A stretch of DNA of 60,885 bases from Acidobacteriota bacterium. GTDB taxonomy: Bacteria; Acidobacteriota; Vicinamibacteria; Vicinamibacterales; UBA8438. The stretch is taken from the NCBI GenBank assembly GCA_015659035.1, contig DQNS01000047.1, positions 1-60,885 on the forward strand, written 5' to 3'. The notes beneath the pieces are model-generated. The model was not told the origin of the DNA, did no database searches, and saw only the letters and a list, made by a program, of their open reading frames with translations. Below are positions 26,394 to 34,598 of this stretch, one piece after another; the stretch's first letter is position 1, and the number at the start of each line of letters is the position of its first letter. The position numbers and the translations under genes are program-made.

Positions 26394-26519
26394 TCGTGTT
26401 TCCGCCTTCCCACCCGTGATGCTTGCCTGCGCTCTGCTGCTGCTGCAGCCTTCCTCCGCACTACGTCGGCCCAACAGGAGGTGGTGATCGTCCGAGATGG
26501 GATGTCCTGCCCACGTGCG

Positions 26520-26525
26520 TATAAT
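26520..26525 (+). promoter_or_regulatory. Candidate -10 box of the B3-like MBL gene
   Basis: A perfect TATAAT hexamer lies 18 bases before the ATG at 26544, with AAGGGGG between them as ribosome site. No good TTGACA match is seen at the expected distance, so this is a -10 call only; the 5' untranslated leader would be very short. Confidence 0.4.
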
Positions 26526-26543
26526 CGCTCCAAGGGGGCCACC

Positions 26544-27458
26544 ATGTGGATGACGGCGATGCGGATATCCGGGGCGGTCGGCGCCGGCGTGATCATGGTG
26601 GCCATGGTGGCAATGCCGACGGCGCAACAGCCGGCCGGTCGGGCGTTGACTCAGGAGGAGATGTTCAGGCGCAACGTCGGCAGTCGGGAAGACCAGGTCA
26701 CGCCGTTCCCGCCGCACAGGATCGTCGGCAATCTGTACTACGTGGGCACCCACAGTCTGTCGGCGTTTCTCGTCGCGACACCCGACGGACACATCCTGAT
26801 CAACACGAACTGGGAGCGGGCGGTTGAGGGATTGAAGACGTCGGTGGAGGCACTGGGCTTCGCCTTCGACGACATCGAGATCATCCTGGGGAGTCATGCG
26901 CATGGTGACCATATGGAGGGCGACGCGCTCGTCAAGGAGATGACCGGAGCGAGGGTGATGGCGATGGCGCTCGATGTGCCGGCGCTCCGACGGATGCGCC
27001 CGGGCGACAAACCACACCCCATCGACCGCGAGCTGCAGGATGGCGACGAGGTGACCCTCGGTGGGTCCACGCTGGTCGCGCGGCTCACACCGGGACACAC
27101 CAAAGGCTGTACCACCTGGACCATGACCGTGAGCGAGGACGGAGAGTCCTACGACGTTGCGATCATCGGCAGCATGGGGAGCAATCCCGGATTCCAGTTC
27201 GTCAACAACCCCGACAACCCGACGATTGCCGACGAGTTCAGAGAGGGGTTCCGTGTGCTGCAGTCGCTCGCTCCGGACGTGCCGCTCGGGTCGCATCCGG
27301 CCATGTATGGAATGGCGGAGAAGTACGAGCGCATCGGCGACGGTCCCAACCCGTTCATCGATCCGGACGGCTACCGGGAAGAACTGGACCCCGTCGAGGC
27401 GCTGTTCATGCAGGTGCTGAGGGAGCAGGAGGCCGCCGCGGCGACCGAACGGCGATGA
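26544..27458 (+). CDS. Secreted metallo-beta-lactamase-fold hydrolase, subclass B3-like
   Basis: 304 residues from the ATG at 26544 (AAGGGGG upstream), beginning with a signal peptide. All zinc ligands of subclass B3 metallo-beta-lactamases can be placed: SHAHGDHMEG gives H118, H120, D122 and H123; TPGHTKGCTTW gives H185; PLGSHPAMYGM gives H251. The B3 context VGTHSLSAFLVATPDGHILI and the TxGxTxG-like PGHTKG loop also fit. Many environmental B3 homologues act on substrates other than beta-lactams, so antibiotic resistance is only a possibility. A NYN-domain gene follows 15 bases downstream on the same strand. Confidence 0.85.
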   Translation: MWMTAMRISGAVGAGVIMVAMVAMPTAQQPAGRALTQEEMFRRNVGSREDQVTPFPPHRIVGNLYYVGTHSLSAFLVATPDGHILINTNWERAVEGLKTSVEALGFAFDDIEIILGSHAHGDHMEGDALVKEMTGARVMAMALDVPALRRMRPGDKPHPIDRELQDGDEVTLGGSTLVARLTPGHTKGCTTWTMTVSEDGESYDVAIIGSMGSNPGFQFVNNPDNPTIADEFREGFRVLQSLAPDVPLGSHPAMYGMAEKYERIGDGPNPFIDPDGYREELDPVEALFMQVLREQEAAAATERR

Positions 27459-27473
27459 CAAGAGGAGTGACGC

Positions 27474-28295
27474 GTGAACGGTGACGGCAACTTGGCGGTG
27501 TTCTGCGATTTCGAGAACGTGGCCCTCGGCGTCCGCGACGCCAAGCTCAAGAAGTTCGACATCCGGCCGGTCATCGAGCGGCTTCTGCTCAAGGGCAGCA
27601 TCGTCGCCAAGAAGGCCTACTGCGACTGGGATCGCTACAAAGAGTTCAAGGCGACGATGCACGAGGCGGCGTTCGAGCTGATCGAGATCCCGCATGCGCG
27701 CCAATCGGGGAAGAACTCGGCCGACATCCGGATGGTCGTCGACGCGCTCGACCTGTGCTACACGAAGGAGCACATCGACACGTTCGTCATCATCTCCGGC
27801 GACTCCGACTTCTCGCCGCTCGTCAGCAAGCTGCGCGAGAACGCCAAGTCGGTGATCGGGGTCGGGGTGAAGAACTCGACCTCAGACCTGCTCGTCAATA
27901 ACTGCGACGAGTTCATCTTCTACGACGACCTGGTCGCCGAGCGGAAGTCACCGCGCCGGCGTCAACGTGGCAAGGGGCGGGAAAAGAGCGCCGTCACGAC
28001 ACCTAAGGAACAGCCGGCCCCGGCGACGGCTCCGAATGATCCGGCCGAAGAGGCGATCGACCTCGTGTTACAGACCGCCGAGGCGATCTATGCCGAACGG
28101 GGTGACCGGGCAAAGCTGTGGGGGTCGATGGTCAAGCAGACGCTGAAACGGCGACGTCCGGGGTTCAACGAGTCCGCCTACGGGTTCAGGTCGTTCAACG
28201 ACCTGCTCGAAGAGGCGCAAACCCGCGGCCTCCTCTCGCTCGAGCTCGACGAGCGGTCCGGTGGCTACGTGATCGGACAGATCTCTCGCGAGTGA
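27474..28295 (+). CDS. NYN-domain (PIN-like) ribonuclease with C-terminal LOTUS/OST-HTH domain
   Basis: 273 residues from a GTG at 27474 preceded by AGAGGAG. The N-terminal NYN domain shows acidic catalytic motifs: AVFCDFENVAL (D12, E14), GKNSADIRMVVDALDL and IISGDSDFSPL. A basic linker follows (KSPRRRQRGKGREKS), then a helical domain from about residue 185 with LWGSMVKQTLKRRRPGFNES and YGFRSFNDLLEEAQ, typical of LOTUS/OST-HTH RNA-binding modules. Such NYN-LOTUS proteins (VapC-fold nucleases) are thought to bind and cut RNA in the cytoplasm. Its position directly behind a secreted MBL enzyme does not point to a shared role. Confidence 0.86.
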   Translation: MNGDGNLAVFCDFENVALGVRDAKLKKFDIRPVIERLLLKGSIVAKKAYCDWDRYKEFKATMHEAAFELIEIPHARQSGKNSADIRMVVDALDLCYTKEHIDTFVIISGDSDFSPLVSKLRENAKSVIGVGVKNSTSDLLVNNCDEFIFYDDLVAERKSPRRRQRGKGREKSAVTTPKEQPAPATAPNDPAEEAIDLVLQTAEAIYAERGDRAKLWGSMVKQTLKRRRPGFNESAYGFRSFNDLLEEAQTRGLLSLELDERSGGYVIGQISRE

Positions 28296-28334
28296 GCGGT
28301 GACATCACCGTGACTGTGCCGTGACGCGAGTCTG

Positions 28335-28734
28335 CCGATTCTGTAATCCTACGGCGAAATTCTCGGCTGGCGCGGTCGGGAACGGCGTCCGCTTACCGAA
28401 CGGGGGTCAGCCGAGCTCATTCTGTGTCTCGCCCTCATGCACCATTTGGTCGTCGACCGTACCATTCCGCTGGTCGAACTGATCGAGTGGCTGGCTGGAT
28501 TCGGGGCGGACCTGGTCATCGAGTTCGTCGACCGCGACGATCCGATGGTGCAGCACTTGCTTCGTCCGGGACGATCAGGACGTCGCGTAGTCCGTGGCCG
28601 CCATGGAGGCGGCGTTGGCGAGCTGTTTCGGAGCTGTCACGAAGGCCACGTTGGAGTCCGGCACGCGGGTCCTGTATCACGCCAGGACCGAGCACGGGTC
28701 GGTGGAGACCGCATTAGAATGCCCGGCAGGGTGA
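28335..28734 (+). pseudogene. SAM-dependent methyltransferase remnant with frameshifts and an internal TAG
   Basis: A conserved methyltransferase C-terminal half can be pieced together across frames. One frame gives WRGRERRPLTERG, ELILCLALMHHLVV and LIEWLAGFGADLVIEFVDRD up to about 28566. After a shift, RDDQDVA ends at a TAG (28588-28590), and the same new frame continues with SVAAMEAALASCFGAVTK and SGTRVLYHARTEHG to a TGA at 28732-28734. Upstream, another frame carries an NPTA-like segment before 28360. The order and spacing match methyltransferases that follow a nucleotide-binding Rossmann domain, which is absent. At least two frameshifts and one nonsense codon make this a dead gene. It ends 7 bases before the next start. 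Confidence 0.72.
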
Positions 28735-28741
28735 AAGACGG

Positions 28742-30316
28742 ATGACAGGGTCCCTCGATCGGCGGTCGTTTCTGCGTGTTGGCACCCTCGGCCTGGCGGG
28801 AGCCATGGGGACGGGGCTGCGCGCACAGATCTCGGCCGGCGTGACCCTGCCGGCGTATGTCGCCGACGTCGACGGTGACGGGCAGCTCGGCGCTGCGGAC
28901 ACCCAGCTGATGCAAGATGCGCTGTTCACCTCGCGGGGGTTCGCGATCGAACCCAACACGGGCTTCGACTATCGGGCCGATGTCTTCGCTCGCGCCGAGA
29001 TCGACCAGGATGCGGTCGACGCGGTGTCGCGCACGATCGGCCTGCTGGGCGCCCGTGTGAAGGTGAGCGACCCTCGTCCGATCACAGTGGCCTGGCACTA
29101 CGGGTGGTATGACCGGGTCCGCCGGCCGCTGTTGCAACAGACGGTCCGATATCTGGGCGGCGACTACCTGTCGAACGACCCGCGGGTGGAAGAGGAGTTC
29201 AACCGGCTGAAGAACGAGCTCGGGATTACCGTCGACGCCATCAGCTGGATACCGCCACGGGTTACCCCGACCATCCTGCGGAACTACCAGGCCGGCTATT
29301 TCGCAGCGTCGAACGCCGCGACGCGTTATGTCGCGTTGCTCTACGAGAGTGTTCTGGCGTTGCCGGGGATTGGCGGTCGCATCGACTTCCGCTCGTCGGA
29401 GGCCCGCGGTCTGCTGATGTCCGACTTCGTCGCGATGGCGCGCACCCTGGTCGAGGCACGGGACCGCTACCCGACGCGCGTGTTCCAGCTCGCCGGTCGT
29501 CCGGTGGTGTTCATCTTCGGCTCCCATTCGTGGGGTCTGAATCCTCGAGACGTCGGGGAGTTCGAGCAGATGGCCATACTGGTCGGCTATGCGCGCGAGG
29601 CATTCAAGACCGTGTACGGCGAGTATCCGTATCTGGTCGGGGACGAACTGTTACCGCTGGCGTCCACCACGAGCCCGCCACCGGACCGTGTGAGCCGTGC
29701 CGTCAACTTCGACGCGATTTACGCCTATCACGCCGCGAACCTGAAACCGAGCGCAACACCGTTCGCGATAAACGAGGCGTACGGTGCCTTGCAGCGGCTC
29801 CGTCTGGTGCGGGCCACCGCGGCCGTGCATGGGCTCCGGAACCGTTTTACCGACAACCGTCTCCTGATCGTCCCCAGCCTGGCCGGCGGCTTCGCGAAAC
29901 ATGGGTTGCCGATTCTCAGCACGACCCGGCAGGCGTACGCCAACTACGTGAAGCTGCTGACCCGTTTCCACGCGCAGACATACCTGCCGCAGGAGTGGCC
30001 CGGCGTCGTCGGCACCACAGTCCTGCCGGCGCCGATCTACACGGTGGGGTCCTGGAACGAGGAGTACGAGGGACACGCGGTGTTGCCGGCGCAGTTCAAC
30101 CTTGCCCTCAGCGACAGCGAGCAAGGCGGGTTCGACATCGCCATGGCCCTCAAGCAAGTGTTCGGCTGGAACCACTACGCCAAGCGGGCCATCCTCGGGT
30201 CGGGACGACCGATCGCTCCTCTCTCACAAGTCCCCGCGTTGCTCTATCGTCGCCCCACGCCTCGACGCCATCCAGGTGCAGCAGCGAGTCCCTGCGCGGA
30301 TTGTCGAACACGATGA
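28742..30316 (+). CDS. Tat-exported GH99/GH71-like glycoside hydrolase candidate with an EF-hand/dockerin-like segment
   Basis: 524 residues. It starts with a Tat signal (DRRSFLRVGTLGLAGAMG), followed by a calcium-loop motif DVDGDGQLGAADTQLMQ as in dockerin-like repeats. The catalytic-domain candidates are TVAWHYGWYDRVRRPL, DPRVEEEFNRLKNELGITVD, and VGSWNEEYEGHAVLP; the last resembles the SWNEWxEG signature of GH99/GH71-like and WbsX-like proteins. Action on an extracellular glycan is inferred. The recognisable fold ends at GWNHYAKRAILG (about 30200); the remaining roughly 38 residues are arginine/proline-rich and lie antisense to a separate fragment, so the true C-terminus may be lost. The ATG at 28742 has only weak ribosome-site support (AAAGACGG). 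Confidence 0.6.
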   Translation: MTGSLDRRSFLRVGTLGLAGAMGTGLRAQISAGVTLPAYVADVDGDGQLGAADTQLMQDALFTSRGFAIEPNTGFDYRADVFARAEIDQDAVDAVSRTIGLLGARVKVSDPRPITVAWHYGWYDRVRRPLLQQTVRYLGGDYLSNDPRVEEEFNRLKNELGITVDAISWIPPRVTPTILRNYQAGYFAASNAATRYVALLYESVLALPGIGGRIDFRSSEARGLLMSDFVAMARTLVEARDRYPTRVFQLAGRPVVFIFGSHSWGLNPRDVGEFEQMAILVGYAREAFKTVYGEYPYLVGDELLPLASTTSPPPDRVSRAVNFDAIYAYHAANLKPSATPFAINEAYGALQRLRLVRATAAVHGLRNRFTDNRLLIVPSLAGGFAKHGLPILSTTRQAYANYVKLLTRFHAQTYLPQEWPGVVGTTVLPAPIYTVGSWNEEYEGHAVLPAQFNLALSDSEQGGFDIAMALKQVFGWNHYAKRAILGSGRPIAPLSQVPALLYRRPTPRRHPGAAASPCADCRTR

Positions 30317-30420
30317 CGCCGACCTTCTCTGACCACCGCACGTCAAAGAGCGAATACGCGAGAGCGAGTGCGCTGAGACCGCCGATGTCGGGCGTCTGCC
30401 GCCACGTTTTTACACGCTTT
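30225..30420 (-). pseudogene. Internal fragment of an unidentified gene
   Basis: The reverse strand encodes a protein-like stretch, TPDIGGLSALALAYSLFDVR then WSEKVGVIVFDN and DSLLHLDGVEAWGDD, between the NhaC gene and the GH99-like gene. It has no start codon of its own and merges into antisense of the GH99-like gene's tail. The composition and spacing look like real coding sequence, but I do not recognise the family. It is probably a remnant brought in by a deletion or rearrangement. Confidence 0.35.
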
Positions 30421-30456
30421 GCTCCCTGCAGCCCGTGGCGAAAGTCCCGCTGCGTT

Positions 30457-31959
30457 CTATCCGAGGGCCAACCACCCCGCGACCAGATACAGCAGCACCG
30501 AGCCGGCGGCCGCCGCCAGCGCGTAGGGAAGCTGCGTGCGCACGTGGTCGATGTGGTCGCTCCAGGCGGCCATCGAGGAGATGAGCGTCGTGTCGCTGAT
30601 CGGCGAGCAGTGGTCGCCGAACACGCCGCCGCCGAGGACGGCGCTGACCACGAGCGGGAGTGACACGGCCGCTCCCTCGAGATTCATCGTCGCTGCCAGC
30701 GGAAGCGCCAGCGGGATCATGATGGCGAACGTGCCCCAGCTCGTGCCGGTCGCGAACGCGATGGCTCCCGAGACCAGGAACACCAGGGGCGCCACCAGCA
30801 GCGGGGTCAGGTAGGGGGTCACCTGAGCCGCGATGAACGGCCCGGTGCCCAGCTCGTCGCAAATGGCGCCGATCCCGAAGGCCAAGACCAGCAGCGTCGC
30901 GATCGGCAGCATCGCGCCGGCGCCGCGGAACGAGGCGTCAACCAGGTCGCCGGCCTTCTGGACGCCCGAGGCCCTCAGCTGCACCGCCAGCACGCCGAGC
31001 GCCGCCAGCACGCCCCACAGCACCGCGGTGGATCCGGAGGCGTTGTCCAGGTAGTCCATCACGGTGGGCGCCGCGACGCCGGCGGCACCCACACCCCTCA
31101 CCCCGGTGACCGCGATGCCGGCCAGGACCACCCCGATCATCAGCGTCAGCGGGATGACGAGGGTGCGCGCGCGGGGCGGGGCCTCGCCGCCGGCGCCCTC
31201 GAGCAGCACCGACTCGGAGACCACCGGTCGGGCGCCGTCGCGAACCAGCTTGCCTGCGTCCGCGGCGCGGCGCTCGGCTCGTCGCATCGGTCCGGCATCC
31301 CATCCGGTTGCCGCCACGACGAAAACGATCAGCACCGACAGGATGGCGTAGAAGTTCAGCGGCACCGCCGTCACGAAGACCGCCAGCGGCCCCCGGTCGC
31401 CGAGGGTGCCGAGCGACGCCTGGGTGGCCAGCAACCCCAGGACCATGGCGCCCCAGCTGTTGATCGGAATCAGCATGCAGACCGGCGCCGACGTCGCATC
31501 GCAGATATAGGCGAGCTTTTCGCGGGCGATCCGTAGCCGGTCGAAGATCGGCCTGGCGACGGCGCCGACGATGAGGCAGGTGATCGTCGACTCGATGAAC
31601 ACCCCGAGCCCCAGGCAGGCCGCCAGCAGCTGGGCGCCGCGTCGTGTTCCGGACCAGCGCCAGCGGCGCGTCCAGACGAGAAACCCGGCGACGCCGCCGC
31701 CCCGTTGCAGCAGCAGCAGGAGGGCGCCCATGAGCAAGGTGAAGATGATCACCCGGGTGTGATCGGGATCACCGAAGACATCGATCAGGCTCTGGATGGC
31801 CGAGGCGGTGCCGCCGAGCGGGTCGCCGCCGGCGGCGATAATCCAGCCGACCCAGACCCCCGCCAGCAGCGACGGGACCGCCTGACGGCTGGCGACCGCA
31901 AGCCCGATCGCCAGGACGGGCGGGACGACCGAGAGCCAGCCAAACGCGTGATTGTCCAT
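30457..31959 (-). CDS. nhaC: Na+/H+ antiporter, NhaC family
   Basis: About 500 residues and at least ten predicted membrane helices. Family motifs are visible: LLAGVWVGWIIAAGGDPLGG, FIESTITCLIVGAVARPIFD, SAPVCMLIPINSWGAMVLGL, FATGTSWGTFAIMIPLALPL and GGGVFGDHCSPISDTTLISS, which include the acidic and serine/threonine residues typical of the ion-transporter superfamily's NhaC branch. The protein would exchange sodium (or an organic acid) for protons across the inner membrane. The ATG at 31959 is chosen; a TTG at 31971 is in frame. A repeat element separates it from the divergent sugar dehydrogenase gene at 32168. Confidence 0.85.
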   Translation of the reverse strand: MDNHAFGWLSVVPPVLAIGLAVASRQAVPSLLAGVWVGWIIAAGGDPLGGTASAIQSLIDVFGDPDHTRVIIFTLLMGALLLLLQRGGGVAGFLVWTRRWRWSGTRRGAQLLAACLGLGVFIESTITCLIVGAVARPIFDRLRIAREKLAYICDATSAPVCMLIPINSWGAMVLGLLATQASLGTLGDRGPLAVFVTAVPLNFYAILSVLIVFVVAATGWDAGPMRRAERRAADAGKLVRDGARPVVSESVLLEGAGGEAPPRARTLVIPLTLMIGVVLAGIAVTGVRGVGAAGVAAPTVMDYLDNASGSTAVLWGVLAALGVLAVQLRASGVQKAGDLVDASFRGAGAMLPIATLLVLAFGIGAICDELGTGPFIAAQVTPYLTPLLVAPLVFLVSGAIAFATGTSWGTFAIMIPLALPLAATMNLEGAAVSLPLVVSAVLGGGVFGDHCSPISDTTLISSMAAWSDHIDHVRTQLPYALAAAAGSVLLYLVAGWLALG

Positions 31960-31983
31960 TCCAGGTGTCAAAAACGAGCCGCT

Positions 31984-32070
31984 CCGGTTTCTCCCTCTCT
32001 CCCCTGCCTGCCCTGAGCGGAGCCTGCGTGGCGCTGCCGAAGGGGGAGAGGGTTGGGGTGAGGGTCAGGG
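31984..32070. repeat. Dispersed intergenic repeat, copy A (CCGGTTTCTCCCTCTC...GGGGTGAGGG type)
   Basis: Begins CCGGTTTCTCCCTCTC and ends GGGGGAGAGGGTTGGGGTGAGGG. The outer CCCTCTC and GAGAGGG pair, with an inner GC-rich segment. A shorter copy with the same left end and the same GGGGTGAGGG right end lies at 59591-59637. Such elements are widespread in environmental genomes and often appear as false ORFs reading LTPTLSP. It lies in the divergent gap between nhaC and the sugar dehydrogenase gene. Confidence 0.75.
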
Positions 32071-32167
32071 ACAACGGCTATCGTATCGTCGATCACCACC
32101 ATCTGATCAGATTCGGTAGAATGAGCGGCAAGTGCCCACGGCATCCCGGCAGCCCCGGAGGTCGCTC

Positions 32168-33415
32168 ATGAGCAACAGATCTGTGGCGCGGCGTCACCTC
32201 GTACCGTGGCTCGCTCTGGCCGGCGTGCTTTGCGTCGTGGTCGCCGTCGGCGCCGCACAGCAGCGGCGGCGCAACCCGGACGCGCCCAGGCCGCCGGGTC
32301 TCCCGCGCGTCGCGCTGCCCGACGAACCACTCATCATCAACACCCACGAGATAGCCGAGGTCCGCGTAGTGGTTGTCACGCGGGGCCTCTCGCACCCCTG
32401 GGGGCTGGCGTTCCTGCCGGGCGGCGACATGCTGGTTACCGAGCGCCAGGGACGTTTGCGGATGATCCGCGACGGCGTGCTTGACCCCGAGCCAGTCGAC
32501 GGGGTGCCCGAGGTGCTCGCTCGTGGGCTGAGCGGCCTGATGGACGTCGCACTTCACCCACAGTTTGCGGAGAACCGGCTCGTCTATCTGAGCTATACCA
32601 GACCGCTCGGAGAGCGTGAGGCGACCGTCGCGTTGATCCGGGGGCGCCTCGACGGGATGGCGCTGCGGGACGTCGAGGATGTCTTCGTGGCCGAGCCGTT
32701 CGGCGGGTCGACCGCCTCGGCGCGGATCGCGTTCGCGCCCGACGGCCTCCTCTACATGACCGTTGGGGGCTCCTTCGGCACGAACCCGGAAGGAGCGCGT
32801 GCCCAGGACCCGAGCAGCCATGCCGGGAAGTTGCTGCGATTGCGGGACGATGGCAGCGTGCCCGACGACAACCCGTTCGTCGGCCGTCCCGGGTACAAGC
32901 CGGAGATCTTCTCGATGGGGCATCGCAACCAGCAGGGGCTGGCGTTCCATCCGGAGACGGCGGCACCCTGGGCCACCGAGCACGCGGTGCAGGGCGGGGA
33001 CGAGCTCAACATCATTGAGCCGGGCAAGAACTATGGCTGGCCCGTGGTGTCCTATGGACGGCAATACAACGGGCCCCGGGTGACCGAGCGGTTCTGGGCC
33101 GACGGCATGCAGGAGCCGCTGGTGTTCTGGGTGCCGTCGATTGCCCCGTCCGGTCTGACCTTCTACACTGGCGACCGGTTTCCCCAGTGGAAGGGGAACC
33201 TGTTTGTGGGCTCCCTGATGACCGGCCGGATCGGCCGCACCGGACACGTGGAGCGGATCGTGTTCAACGAGAACGGGGAGGAGCTGGCGCGGGAATGGCT
33301 GCTGACCGAGCTCCGGCAACGGATACGGGACGTGAAGCAGGGCCCGGACGGGTTGCTCTACGTGCTGACCGAGGCGAACCAGGCCGCGTTGCTCCGGCTC
33401 GAACCGGTGGAGTGA
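32168..33415 (+). CDS. Soluble-type PQQ sugar dehydrogenase (glucose/sorbosone dehydrogenase family)
   Basis: 415 residues from the ATG at 32168, with GGAGG seven bases upstream and a signal peptide (YV-type hydrophobic core LALAGVLCVVVAVGAA). It is the six-bladed propeller of the GSDH family: VTRGLSHPWGLAFLPGGDML, GLSGLMDVALHPQFAENRLV, ARIAFAPDGLLYMTVGG, FSMGHRNQQGLAFHPET, PGKNYGWPVVSYGRQYNG, and a C-terminal VKQGPDGLLYVLTEAN. The catalytic His of HPQF-type and the GHRN PQQ-contact region are present. Members oxidise aldose sugars in the periplasm using PQQ; a broad substrate range is usual. It is unrelated in fold detail to the eight-bladed dehydrogenases elsewhere in the window. Confidence 0.86.
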   Translation: MSNRSVARRHLVPWLALAGVLCVVVAVGAAQQRRRNPDAPRPPGLPRVALPDEPLIINTHEIAEVRVVVVTRGLSHPWGLAFLPGGDMLVTERQGRLRMIRDGVLDPEPVDGVPEVLARGLSGLMDVALHPQFAENRLVYLSYTRPLGEREATVALIRGRLDGMALRDVEDVFVAEPFGGSTASARIAFAPDGLLYMTVGGSFGTNPEGARAQDPSSHAGKLLRLRDDGSVPDDNPFVGRPGYKPEIFSMGHRNQQGLAFHPETAAPWATEHAVQGGDELNIIEPGKNYGWPVVSYGRQYNGPRVTERFWADGMQEPLVFWVPSIAPSGLTFYTGDRFPQWKGNLFVGSLMTGRIGRTGHVERIVFNENGEELAREWLLTELRQRIRDVKQGPDGLLYVLTEANQAALLRLEPVE

Positions 33416-33496
33416 CTACGCCCGGCCGGTCCGACGACATACAATCGGGCCGATGGGGTATCGGTGCGTCTGATCGCCTCAGCCACACGCACGATC

Positions 33497-34420
33497 ATGA
33501 GCCACGGCCACTCCCTTTCGCACACCGACGACGCGCACGCGATGAGCGACGCGCGGCTGCTGGTGGCAGTGGCGGTGAACGGTCTCCTCACCGTGGTGCA
33601 GGCGGTCGGTGGCCTCCTGTCGGGCAGTCTCTCGCTCGTCGCCGACGCGCTGCACAACCTGAGCGACGCGGGGGCGCTGCTGATCGCCCTGGTCGCGCGC
33701 CGGATCGGCCGCAAGCCGGCCGACAGGTTCCAGACGTTCGGCTACCGGCGAGTCGAGCTGGTCGGAGCGGTGATCAACGCCACGACCCTCATTGTCATCG
33801 GACTGTATCTTATCTACGAGGCGGTGATGCGGGTGGTCGACCCGCCGCCGGTGACGGGGCGGATCGTGGTGATTGTTGCCGGCGTCGCGCTCGTGGTCGA
33901 CGTGGTCACCGCGCTGCTCACCTACACGATGGCCAAGGGCAGCCTGAACGTGAGGGCCGCGTTCATTCACAATGTGACTGACGCGCTGGGGTCGGTCGCG
34001 GTGATCGTGGCCGGTATCCTCATCCTGCGGTATCAGCTCTATCTCGCCGATGTCGTCGCGACCTTCCTGATCGCCGGCTACGCGCTCTATCACGGCGTGG
34101 TCATCCCCCGTGAGGCGAGCCGCATCTTGACGCTCGGGGTGCCGGCGGATATCCACGTGCCGGCGCTGGTCGACGCGCTCCTGGCCGTGGACGGAGTCGC
34201 CGACGTGCACCACCTCCATGTCTGGGAGCTCGACGAGTCGCAGCGGTCGTTCGAGGCGCACATCGTGGTCGAACGCCAGGATGTGCTGCTGGCGCAGCGG
34301 GTCAAGGGCCTCGTCAGGATGGTGCTCGAGCGTCACGGCATCACCCACGCGACGCTCGAGTGCGAGTACGGTGGCGTCAACGACGAGTGCTGCGAGGGCG
34401 AGGTCGTGACGCCGCACTAG
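33497..34420 (+). CDS. Cation diffusion facilitator metal exporter (CzcD/ZitB-like)
   Basis: 307 residues from the ATG at 33497 (protein start MSHGHSLSHTDDAH, a His-rich head usual in this family). A GTG at 33464 is an in-frame alternative. About six membrane helices. The metal sites are ADALHNLSDAGAL in helix 2 and AAFIHNVTDALGS in helix 5 (two HxxxD pairs, a zinc-type arrangement). The C-terminal cytoplasmic domain (VPALVDALLAVDGVADVHHL) ends in a cysteine-rich tail, VNDECCEGE, that may sense metal. It exports Zn2+ or similar divalent cations in exchange for protons. It follows the sugar dehydrogenase gene by about 80 bases, probably under its own promoter. Confidence 0.88.
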   Translation: MSHGHSLSHTDDAHAMSDARLLVAVAVNGLLTVVQAVGGLLSGSLSLVADALHNLSDAGALLIALVARRIGRKPADRFQTFGYRRVELVGAVINATTLIVIGLYLIYEAVMRVVDPPPVTGRIVVIVAGVALVVDVVTALLTYTMAKGSLNVRAAFIHNVTDALGSVAVIVAGILILRYQLYLADVVATFLIAGYALYHGVVIPREASRILTLGVPADIHVPALVDALLAVDGVADVHHLHVWELDESQRSFEAHIVVERQDVLLAQRVKGLVRMVLERHGITHATLECEYGGVNDECCEGEVVTPH

Positions 34421-34430
34421 AGGATCCTGA

Positions 34431-34480
34431 GAAGTCAGAAGTCAGAAGAAGGCAGGAGGGCTTCGCCGTCTTTGGGCCAA
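34431..34480. repeat. AGTCAGAAG-type intergenic repeat, copy 1
   Basis: GAAGTCAGAAGTCAGAAGAA followed by GGCAGGAGGGCTTCGCCGTC. The same head and body recur at 42111-42175 and, inverted, at 50408-50505. It is in the gap before the amidase gene. Confidence 0.7.
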
Positions 34481-34598
34481 TCTTTGGCGGTCTGCGCTGT
34501 GCTGTTCGGTCCGAACGTCATCCAGTTGCACGTTGCCGCGGCTTCGGGGGTCGCCCAGTGGGTCGTGTGGCGGGAATCGTCAGGAGGAGAGATCGCCG

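Noticed and set aside
28588..28590. TAG in the methyltransferase remnant as pyrrolysine or other recoding
   Set aside because: The gene also has frameshifts and lacks its Rossmann domain, so decay explains it.
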